DNA of 64,000 bases from Arthrobacter sp. NIO-1057 (GTDB lineage Bacteria > Actinomycetota > Actinomycetes > Actinomycetales > Micrococcaceae), in NCBI RefSeq assembly GCF_900094805.1, contig NZ_FMAT01000001.1, positions 186,001-250,000 on the forward strand, written 5' to 3'. The stretch's first letter is position 1; each line of letters begins with the position of its first letter. Below are positions 9,604 to 16,929 of the stretch, one piece after another. A program made the position numbers and the translations under genes. Below the pieces are notes generated by a model. That model searched no databases. It was not told the DNA's origin and saw only the letters and a program-made list of their open reading frames with translations.

Positions 9604-9672
9604 AAGGCAACTTGGACTAGGATCTAAAACATTCTTGTACAGAGAGTGTGGAAAAGCTAGCCAAGTTGCCTT
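9604..9672. repeat. Inverted repeat, 12-bp perfect arms (16 with one gap)
   Basis: AAGGCAACTTGG (9604-9615) is the exact reverse complement of CCAAGTTGCCTT (9661-9672). The inner CTAG extends both arms with one unpaired base. It lies directly downstream of ugd on the minus strand. It could terminate the ugd operon, although no T-run follows, or be a small mobile-element remnant. Confidence 0.6.
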
Positions 9673-9700
9673 GGAATGATCCGGAACCAGTGAAAAAGTG

Positions 9701-11041
9701 TTAAGGGATCAAACGATCAGTCCGTCGACCAAGAGCATAGAACTCCCAACCAGCGCGCTCCCATTTAGTTTCATCAAGGACGTTTCTGCCGTCCAGGATT
9801 CTCTTTCTGGATACAAAGGTGGAAACCGCTTCTGGATTGAGCTCTCGGAACTCTGTCCATTCGGTCAACAAGAGCACTATTTCTGCACCCTCTAGGCAGT
9901 CTTCGATTGTTGGGGCGTATGTGAGCCGAGGAAAACGCTTCGCTGAATTAGGCATCCCTTGTGGATCATAAACGCTTACGTCCGCACCGGCGTTGTAGAG
10001 CTGTGCGGCAACATCGAGGGCAGGTGAGTCTCGGACATCATCACTATTGGGCTTGAACGTCGCCCCTAAAACTGCAATTTTCTTGTCCGTGAGTTCATGC
10101 AACACACTCTTAACGAGATCTACTACTCGCTCACGCCGACGCAGATTGATCTGGTCAATCTCATGCAAGAAGGACATGGTACGGTCAAGACCAAGCTCGC
10201 TGACTCGTGCTTGCAACGCGCGTATGTCCTTTGGCAAGCAACCGCCACCGAACCCCACACCTGCGTTGAGAAAACGTCGCCCAATTCGAGCATCGTAACC
10301 AATTGCATCAGCGAGTACCCTAATGTCCCCGCCGACTCGTTCTGTTACCTCTGAAAATGCATTGATGAACGAGATCTTGGTGGCTAGAAACGCATTCGCG
10401 GCGACTTTGGTTAATTCTGCAGTTTCAAAGTCGCTTGCTATGAACGGTGTCTCCCGCGAAATAGCGTCAGCGTAGACAAGCTTTAACGCCTTGACTGCAC
10501 GCTGGTCTTCAGCGCCAACAATCAAGCGATCAGGTTCGAGTGTGTCCTTGACAGCGAATCCCTCGCGGAGAAACTCGGGGTTCCAAGCCAACTGGATTTC
10601 AACGTCTGGAGACTTTTCGCGCTCAATTAGCTTAAGGAGTTCGCGGGAAGTACCTACAGGAACCGTTGACTTTCCTGCAATAAGACAGTCTTTATTTGCA
10701 AGTCGCGCAATGGAAGAGACAGCATCGTAGACGTATGTCATATCTGCAGCATTATCGCCCTCCTTTTGTGGAGTTCCGACTGCGATGAAGTGGATGTCAC
10801 CGTATTCTGCCGCCTCCTGGATAGAGGTGGTGAAGCGTAATCGACCCGTTCCTGCGTGCTTAAGTAGAAGTTCGGGCAGTTCGGGCTCATGGAATGGCAA
10901 AATTCCTTGAGTTAATTTTTCAATCTTGGCTGGATCAACATCGACACCTAGGACATCGAATCCTAATTCCGCCATTGAAGCTGCGTGAGTTGCACCAAGG
11001 TATCCCGTACCGATGACAGTAATTTTAGGCTTTTGAATCAT
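9701..11041 (-). CDS. ugd: UDP-glucose 6-dehydrogenase
   Basis: 446 residues. It oxidises UDP-glucose twice with NAD to give UDP-glucuronate, a precursor of acidic polysaccharides. Visible are the Rossmann start ITVIGTGYLGATHAASMAELG, the EFLREG segment, and the catalytic Cys loop GFGGGCLPKDIRAL, followed by LGATFKPNSDDVRDSP in the C-terminal NAD-like domain. The start is the ATG at 11041, which overlaps the previous stop (ATGA); the longer frame upstream lies inside the neighbouring gene. It is the last gene of a four-gene minus-strand operon in which every junction is a 4-base overlap, implying coupled translation. Confidence 0.93.
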   Translation of the reverse strand: MIQKPKITVIGTGYLGATHAASMAELGFDVLGVDVDPAKIEKLTQGILPFHEPELPELLLKHAGTGRLRFTTSIQEAAEYGDIHFIAVGTPQKEGDNAADMTYVYDAVSSIARLANKDCLIAGKSTVPVGTSRELLKLIEREKSPDVEIQLAWNPEFLREGFAVKDTLEPDRLIVGAEDQRAVKALKLVYADAISRETPFIASDFETAELTKVAANAFLATKISFINAFSEVTERVGGDIRVLADAIGYDARIGRRFLNAGVGFGGGCLPKDIRALQARVSELGLDRTMSFLHEIDQINLRRRERVVDLVKSVLHELTDKKIAVLGATFKPNSDDVRDSPALDVAAQLYNAGADVSVYDPQGMPNSAKRFPRLTYAPTIEDCLEGAEIVLLLTEWTEFRELNPEAVSTFVSRKRILDGRNVLDETKWERAGWEFYALGRRTDRLIP

Positions 11042-11676
11042 TCTGCAACTTCCAAACCTAGTCGAGCGGTAGCAAGCAAGTTGCATAACGGGAGCCAAAG
11101 CGGAGAATCAGTCTCCACCTCAGAAGGTAAGACGATGGTAGAAGCATCTAGGTCTTCTGCAAACAGACATGCCACAGCGATATACGGGTACCACGATTCT
11201 AATGCGCTTCCCGTGCTATGAACCCAAGCGTTGGAACCTAGAGTGAGCCCATTAATACGACGTAAAGCTCCGTTGTTGAGGTCTGAACGCAAAACTTCAA
11301 TGAATCCATCTCGTTGATTCTGCGGGCCCAACAAAGACTCTGGAACTTGTTCGTCAACAATAACGTGTAAACGTCGTTCGCCGATGGGTAATGCTTTGGG
11401 GTAGTACTCGATTGGTTGTAAGTCGAGTTGTACGGGCAGAGCCATGGCTTTGATGGCATTGGATACCGCAGGCGAAAACTTGTGTGGCATAGTCACAGGT
11501 CCACCAAATGACTTTCCAAACGTAAGGAACGCGGCGACTGCTTGGCGGTCCCAGTGGCGGACTTTGGGAGCGGCGTCCATCAGTAGCTGAAAGAGTCTCG
11601 GAGTGCCGTCGTAGTCTTCGGGAGTGACTGTAAAACCGGCTGGTCCATGCAGCTCATTTGACCACTTAATAATCAT
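11038..11676 (-). CDS. Unrecognised 212-residue protein in the ugd operon
   Basis: I do not recognise the family. The protein is soluble, with no signal peptide or membrane helix. It starts MIIKWSNELHGPAGFTVTPEDYDG and contains a run on trehalose-like or mutase-like topics only by chance; no catalytic motif stands out. It contains many aromatic residues (WYPYIAVACLF) and ends NLLATARLGLEVAE. Its ATG overlaps the stop of the upstream double glycosyltransferase, and its stop overlaps the ugd start, so it is tightly coupled to both. A partner or modulator of the glycosyltransferase or a sugar-binding protein is possible, but this rests on context alone. Confidence 0.7.
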   Translation of the reverse strand: MIIKWSNELHGPAGFTVTPEDYDGTPRLFQLLMDAAPKVRHWDRQAVAAFLTFGKSFGGPVTMPHKFSPAVSNAIKAMALPVQLDLQPIEYYPKALPIGERRLHVIVDEQVPESLLGPQNQRDGFIEVLRSDLNNGALRRINGLTLGSNAWVHSTGSALESWYPYIAVACLFAEDLDASTIVLPSEVETDSPLWLPLCNLLATARLGLEVAE

Positions 11677-13769
11677 TTGTTCTTACCTTCGAGAGTTCGA
11701 GCCGATGCCGTGCGAACGGCTGAGGCCATATCGCCCGCAAAATATACCGAGTGCACGTCAGTATCCGGAGTGGTCAGTAGGTGTAACCACGCGCCACCAT
11801 CCTGACTGAGGTAGAACGAGTAGTCACAAGTGGCGTTCTTCTCGGTTAGCTGCAGTGATTCAACCAGAGAGAATGAATCTATACCCGGGTCCTTAGTGGC
11901 CTGATTCAAACGGACAACAACTACTGATTCGGCAGATCCTCGAGTTGCCATGATTTGCGACGCCCTGGACTCTAGGAATTTTTGTACTGTTCCGCCGAAA
12001 TTTCCAGGCTCATTGGCTTCAGATCCATCTCGTAGACTGGCAACGATGTCTACTAATTCACCCTGGCTCGTTAGTTTGGCCAGATCAGCAGCTGAAAGTG
12101 TCTGCGATGGCATCAAACTGCCCAGATATTCTCCATCTTGCTCTACCCGGATAAAGTCATCGGTCATGTCTGACTTCATAAGTTGAGGAGCGGCGAACCG
12201 ACGGTTTACTAGATGATCAGGCAGATAGGGGAGCAGCATTTCGAGGTTTTCCTCATTGCGGGTAGCGGGCCAATCCTTTGCTCCTCGTTCTTCCATCATT
12301 TTCTTGGCATCCGCAGTTGTGGTCCCGAAAGAGAACAGTTGCCTCGTCTGGCGTGCCGCCAATTTTTGGGTATGTTCGTCCGTGACAGTGATTTGACCTG
12401 TATGTAGCCTGCGCATCATGACGATTTCACCGCAGTGCGCAAAGCTGAACCCCGAACGAATCATTCGAAGCGCGAGATTATTGTCAACGCCACTGCTCAG
12501 CGACTCGTCATAACGTAACTTCTTCAATATTGATGTCTCAATGAGCCATGTGCCATGTCCAGGAGCGCCACCCGTTTCGTTGATGGTTCCTGGCGTGAAG
12601 ACTTTAGCCCGGTACAGTTCCAGGGCACCTGTACCTTCGTCGAAATTCACGAAGGCGCCGAAGCTTCCATGAATTCCCGCAGAGATTACATCTAATTGTG
12701 ATTGCAGACGCCAAGGTGTCATTAGGTCATCATCGTCGTGTACCGCGGTATAAACACCGCGAGATTCGTCGGCGGCACGGTTTCTCGCGGCCGAAACGCC
12801 GGCCTGATCCTGGTAGAAATAGCGAATTCGTGAGTCATTAAAAGACTCGACAACTGTCTTTGTATTATCAGTGGATCCATCATCGACGATGACGATCTCA
12901 AAGTCTTGCATCGTTTGGCCGAGTACGGAAGTAATACTTTCCGACAAGTACTCCGCACGGTTATGGGTAGCAATTGCCACAGAGACAAGGGGAGCAGCGC
13001 CCTGAAGCGGGTAAGTCCATTTTTTAGTATTACGAACAAACGTGGGGTCATTGTAAACAATGCCCTTATTGAATTCGATTGCTTCGCGTGCTTCTTTGGT
13101 GACCTCGACCTGAGCTCGCGTGGGCTGATGCCACATGTGGTACATGCGGACATCGGGGTCTTCTACCCAAAGCAACCTTTGGCCAGCCCGCTTCGCACGA
13201 GTCGCAAAGTCGATATCTTCGCCACCATAAGTATGCATTCTCTCGTCGAGACCACGGATTCGTGTGTACACGTCTCGATGGACGGCCATCATTCCACCCA
13301 TGCCCCAGCGAGGGCGGAGCCTGGATACAGCTTCGAAGATTTGCCAGTGGAAACCAGCTTCAGCTACCTCCAAGTCACTCCAGTCTTGAGGTAAGTCTCG
13401 ACACTGAAGGAGCAAGCACAACGACGGGTCATCTAGGAGAGTCTGACCGATAATCTGAAAAGACTTGGGGCTGAAAACCATATCAGCGTCGGTTGAGACG
13501 AGGATTTTACCTCTAGCATGAGCGAATCCAGCATTTAATGCTCGAGAGCGAGACCAAGATCCATCAGTTTTTGTATAGATGTATCTAGCTCCAGCCGAAG
13601 TCATTGCTGTTTCGGTCACCTGGCCATCGTCTGATCCATAGTCAGAAACTATGACCTCACCCTTTAGGGGGCCAAACGATTGGAGAATGCTTTTGACGGC
13701 GAGCTCAAGACGTCGTTGTCCCCAATTGCGAAATCCAATGACAACTGAAATATCGATGTTTGAACTCAC
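11673..13769 (-). CDS. Double glycosyltransferase with two GT2 domains
   Basis: 698 residues. The first GT2 domain (about 1-230) starts DISVVIGFRNWG, with VSTDADMVF as the metal/nucleotide DxD-type motif and a GGEDIDFATRAKRAG acceptor-side motif. The second (about 265-480) starts PLVSVAIATHNRAEYLSES, with IVDDGSTDNT and VHDDDDL. A C-terminal extension of about 200 residues is not recognised. A tandem GT2 enzyme can add two different sugars in turn or polymerise a disaccharide repeat, as hyaluronan-type and chondroitin-type synthases do; here this is inference. No membrane helices are seen. The GTG start overlaps the previous stop (GTGA). Confidence 0.85.
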   Translation of the reverse strand: MSSNIDISVVIGFRNWGQRRLELAVKSILQSFGPLKGEVIVSDYGSDDGQVTETAMTSAGARYIYTKTDGSWSRSRALNAGFAHARGKILVSTDADMVFSPKSFQIIGQTLLDDPSLCLLLQCRDLPQDWSDLEVAEAGFHWQIFEAVSRLRPRWGMGGMMAVHRDVYTRIRGLDERMHTYGGEDIDFATRAKRAGQRLLWVEDPDVRMYHMWHQPTRAQVEVTKEAREAIEFNKGIVYNDPTFVRNTKKWTYPLQGAAPLVSVAIATHNRAEYLSESITSVLGQTMQDFEIVIVDDGSTDNTKTVVESFNDSRIRYFYQDQAGVSAARNRAADESRGVYTAVHDDDDLMTPWRLQSQLDVISAGIHGSFGAFVNFDEGTGALELYRAKVFTPGTINETGGAPGHGTWLIETSILKKLRYDESLSSGVDNNLALRMIRSGFSFAHCGEIVMMRRLHTGQITVTDEHTQKLAARQTRQLFSFGTTTADAKKMMEERGAKDWPATRNEENLEMLLPYLPDHLVNRRFAAPQLMKSDMTDDFIRVEQDGEYLGSLMPSQTLSAADLAKLTSQGELVDIVASLRDGSEANEPGNFGGTVQKFLESRASQIMATRGSAESVVVVRLNQATKDPGIDSFSLVESLQLTEKNATCDYSFYLSQDGGAWLHLLTTPDTDVHSVYFAGDMASAVRTASARTLEGKNK

Positions 13770-14167
13770 TTAGTCGTACCTGCTTCGAAGATGCGTTGTA
13801 AGGATGTAAGAGCATGGCCGTATGAAGGTTCGACCGTTTTAATGTACGCTCCGCAAATCCTGTCGTCTGTAATGGGTTTACGGGAGGGCCAAGCGAGAAA
13901 TTCAAGTTCAATGGTTCCAGGACCGTCGACCTTGATCGTCGCCCCTGCTTTCAAACCAGCGCTCGTGGCTCTGGGTATGTAGGTGAAGTGTGACTTTAGA
14001 GAGTCTGACCAGGAAAGGTTCAACTTCGACGCGTTGTCTGGGTCTTCGGGATGCCAAAAAACTTTCGCAACCACCGAGCGAGCTTCAATAGCATCACTGT
14101 ATGCGAATACCAGTGGAAATTCTGCGGCCGGACCAGCGACGTGAAAGGTAAGGTTCTTTTGCTTCAT
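13766..14167 (-). CDS. Unrecognised 133-residue protein, first gene of the ugd operon
   Basis: No family recognised. It begins MKQKNLTFHVAGPAAEFPL and looks like an all-beta soluble protein (many alternating hydrophobic residues; FHVAGP, IELEFLAWPS). The frame is open another ten codons upstream, but ATG 14167 is preferred because AGAGGA precedes it at about 11 bases. Its stop overlaps the start of the double glycosyltransferase (GTGA). First position in a coupled operon with a GT2-GT2 enzyme and ugd suggests a role in the same glycan, perhaps a carbohydrate-binding or scaffold unit; this is inference. Confidence 0.65.
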   Translation of the reverse strand: MKQKNLTFHVAGPAAEFPLVFAYSDAIEARSVVAKVFWHPEDPDNASKLNLSWSDSLKSHFTYIPRATSAGLKAGATIKVDGPGTIELEFLAWPSRKPITDDRICGAYIKTVEPSYGHALTSLQRIFEAGTTK

Positions 14168-14799
14168 TTTGTGCAATTGTCCTCTTCTGACGCCCAATTG
14201 AGCTGAAGGGTAAATTTGATTCGATAATGATCATATCGGTTTAGTTTGCGTTCAAGTATTTATTGCACATGTTTGACTACTACCTCTTTGGACTTGCGCG
14301 ACACTCGACAGAACTCGCAGAGTACCTCAAGTGACGCCAACCGGAAGCTTCAAGTTTCAACGCGCATGTATGAACGGCTTTTAGCGTCACGAAGAGGCAC
14401 TGGTAAGTCCATGGTGTCCTCATATTTCCAAAAGCATCGTTGGTGTAATGCTTATCGCGTTGACTAATAATCTCTTGGATCATGCGCTCGTGGAACATCA
14501 TCAAATTACTAAGGTGAATACAGCTGGAATTTTAGCCAACTTTTGAGTTAATGAATGCAAGGTGTGGCGTCCAAGATTTGATCAAAAATGTATCCCAAGT
14601 CATATATCTTCAAGGGGTGAGTTGAATAGATTGCGGATGGGACCAGTCATTTGAACAAAGCACCCGTACGGGTGCGCGGAAAGCGGGGCAGGAAGTGCGG
14701 AAACGTTGCGGTTTCAACCGTGTCACGTTACTCGGCTGTACAGGTTTCTTCCACTAAGATGATGGACGGTAATATTTAGTCGTCTGAAAAATTCGCGCC
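14168..14799. promoter_or_regulatory. Long divergent promoter region of the two central glycan operons
   Basis: 632 bases between divergent operons. Short overlapping frames on both strands (14246-14504) have no ribosome binding site and no recognisable protein, so I treat this as non-coding. A perfect 16-base palindrome, GCACCCGTACGGGTGC, lies at 14660-14675, about 140 bases before the rightward operon; it could be an operator or a hairpin. TAAGAT at 14754 is a weak -10 candidate for the rightward genes. Confidence 0.4.
14660..14675. repeat. Perfect 16-bp palindrome in the divergent promoter region
   Basis: GCACCCGTACGGGTGC is its own reverse complement and is locally much richer in G+C than the bases around it. 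Position and symmetry fit a dimeric regulator binding site. No regulator gene is adjacent. Confidence 0.5.
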
Positions 14800-16917
14800 G
14801 TGCAGAGAGAAGGCTTTGGTTTGCCTAAACGTGTCGATAAATCCGCTTTACTACTTGCTGCGAGGGGCCTGATAGACGTTGTGCTCGCCACAGCTTTAGG
14901 CATTACGGTTGGGCTACTATTGTCGAGTCTTCTCATTGGAATAATCGTTGGGCTTGTAGCAGCAGGATTCCTGCTCACGCGTACCTTGCTCTCACAAAGA
15001 GATGGCAAGACCGATGCCAAGTTCCGAGCAGACACTCGCGAACAGATGAAGCGCATTCGAGTAGATATCTCGAAGAAGCCAAATGTAGTTAATGATGTTG
15101 CGCCCAAAGCAGTCCAAGACCAACTTAAAAACATGGAACAGCGAATGTTGGCATCGCAGAAGTCGATTGCTGACGGAATTAACTCGCTGTCATCGAAAAC
15201 TGTTGCAGAGAGCCCAGCCAAACCTGTAGTTCTTCCTAAGCAGACTGAAGTTGAAGAGCCACAAGCGGTCCTAGCTGCCAGTATTACCAAGCGTGCAAAG
15301 CGCCCAGCGCCTATTGAGAACAAGGCATCCGCCTATTCCCCTATCTCTGGTAAAGAACGCGTGCAGTGGTCCTTGTCCAAGGAAGGGCGCGACACCTGGC
15401 GCGCAGATGACGCAGCGCAGGCATACCGCGGTTCCAAGCTTCCTTATAGCCACCAGATTCCAGTGGCTATGATCGCCGACGATTTTACTTTCGGCAGCTT
15501 CCAGCCTGAGTTCAAGACACTGCGTCTGAAACCAAAGACGTGGCGCGAGCAAATGGATGCTCACAAACCACAGCTCTTTATTTGTGAGTCTGCATGGCAG
15601 GGTGGATCCCCACAGGAGCATCCATGGCAGGGCAAGATCTACACCTCGATCAAGTTCAAGAAGGAAAACCGTAAGGAACTCATCGAGATCCTCGACTACT
15701 GCCACGAAAAGGGTATCCCTACCGTTTTCTGGAACAAAGAAGATCCAGTTCACTTCTCAGACCGTATTAATGACTTCATTCGTACTTCTGCCCTTTTCGA
15801 CTACGTTTTCACTACAGCCGTCGAATGTGTAGACCTATACATTCGCGATGTTGGTGTGCCGTACGCCGATGTACTTCCATTTGCCGTTCAGCCGAAGCTG
15901 TTCAACCCAGTTGGTTCCTACGGTGCCGGCAATAGCGTCAACTTTGCTGGTACCTGGTATGGACGTTACCCAAAGCGTGCCAAGGCTGCATCGAAGATTA
16001 TTGACAACGTTCTGTCTTCGGAGAACGAGATGGTCATTTATGACCGCATGTATTCTTCACCGGACAAGGCCTACGCCTACCCTGAGCGTTATAAGCAGTA
16101 CACTCGCCCGGCAATTTCCTACGCTGAGACTGCAGATACTTACCGACAGTCTAAGTACGGAATTACTCTCAACACCGTAGCGGACTCGGACACCATGTTT
16201 GCGCGTCGCGTATTCGAACTGGCAGCTTGTGGCGCTGTGGTGCTGTCGAACACTGCTCAGGGTGTTCAGCATTTCTTTGGTGACAGTGTCTACTACGCTG
16301 ACCGCGACGATTTTGACATCAAAAACATCACTGAAGCCGAGTACTTGGCCCATCAGCGTGCAAGCATGCATATTGCTTTCCAGAACACCTACCGTCATCG
16401 CGCGGAAAAGATTCTCAGCGCGGTTGGCATTGCTCATGCAACCTATTTCGACAAGGTGCAGTTGGTCGCTCGTGTTGACGACGAAGCTGGCGCTGAACGA
16501 GCACGAGCTTACTTCGACAAGAATCGCGAGAAGTTCGTCGGCCTCTTGATTGTTCTTAAGGACAGCGCGGACCAGACTCTGGCGATGGAATTGACGCGAC
16601 GCTACCCAAGTAGCATTCGCGTGATCCGTCAGCTAGAGATCGATGATCGTACTTTGCGCTCACGTAACGTGCTCAAGTCCCGCAAGGCGTTCATCATCGA
16701 TATGGATGAGAAGGCTCATCTAGAAGGCGACGACTTGGCCTACTTGCTAGATGTCGGAAGTTCGATGAATGAGCCACTATCAGTGACTCAGACCCCAGAG
16801 AAGAATCGTTTCCGGTATACACGCCAGTCACGTCCGAACAATTTGTTGGTCAACGCCAATGAAGTGTTCCCGGTACTGGCAGGACGCACTAACGAGCCGT
16901 CCATCTTCCTGATCTAG
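14800..16917 (+). CDS. Membrane-anchored CgeB-like glycosyltransferase
   Basis: 705 residues. Two hydrophobic segments (about 18-62: LIDVVLATALGITVGLL and SLLIGIIVGLVAAGFLL) anchor the N-terminus, followed by a charged, probably coiled-coil stretch (about 70-130). From about 220 it matches the CgeB-like GT-B family: FICESAWQGG, PTVFWNKEDPVHF, FDYVFTTA, NFAGTWYGRYPKRA and RRVFELAACGAVVLSN. It is paralogous to the gene at 33771 (same ESAW, FWNKEDP, F..R.FE.AA motifs). The last 150 residues are a degenerate unrecognised domain where the paralogue has a GT2 domain. GTG 14800 lacks a ribosome binding site; TTG 14821 has GAGAGAAGG 9 bases upstream and may be the true start. First gene of a four-gene operon. 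Confidence 0.8.
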   Translation: MQREGFGLPKRVDKSALLLAARGLIDVVLATALGITVGLLLSSLLIGIIVGLVAAGFLLTRTLLSQRDGKTDAKFRADTREQMKRIRVDISKKPNVVNDVAPKAVQDQLKNMEQRMLASQKSIADGINSLSSKTVAESPAKPVVLPKQTEVEEPQAVLAASITKRAKRPAPIENKASAYSPISGKERVQWSLSKEGRDTWRADDAAQAYRGSKLPYSHQIPVAMIADDFTFGSFQPEFKTLRLKPKTWREQMDAHKPQLFICESAWQGGSPQEHPWQGKIYTSIKFKKENRKELIEILDYCHEKGIPTVFWNKEDPVHFSDRINDFIRTSALFDYVFTTAVECVDLYIRDVGVPYADVLPFAVQPKLFNPVGSYGAGNSVNFAGTWYGRYPKRAKAASKIIDNVLSSENEMVIYDRMYSSPDKAYAYPERYKQYTRPAISYAETADTYRQSKYGITLNTVADSDTMFARRVFELAACGAVVLSNTAQGVQHFFGDSVYYADRDDFDIKNITEAEYLAHQRASMHIAFQNTYRHRAEKILSAVGIAHATYFDKVQLVARVDDEAGAERARAYFDKNREKFVGLLIVLKDSADQTLAMELTRRYPSSIRVIRQLEIDDRTLRSRNVLKSRKAFIIDMDEKAHLEGDDLAYLLDVGSSMNEPLSVTQTPEKNRFRYTRQSRPNNLLVNANEVFPVLAGRTNEPSIFLI

Positions 16918-16929
16918 AAGGACTACAAC

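Noticed and set aside
14246-14504. Possible small genes on both strands in the divergent promoter region
   Set aside because: They overlap each other, have no start signals and no recognisable protein.
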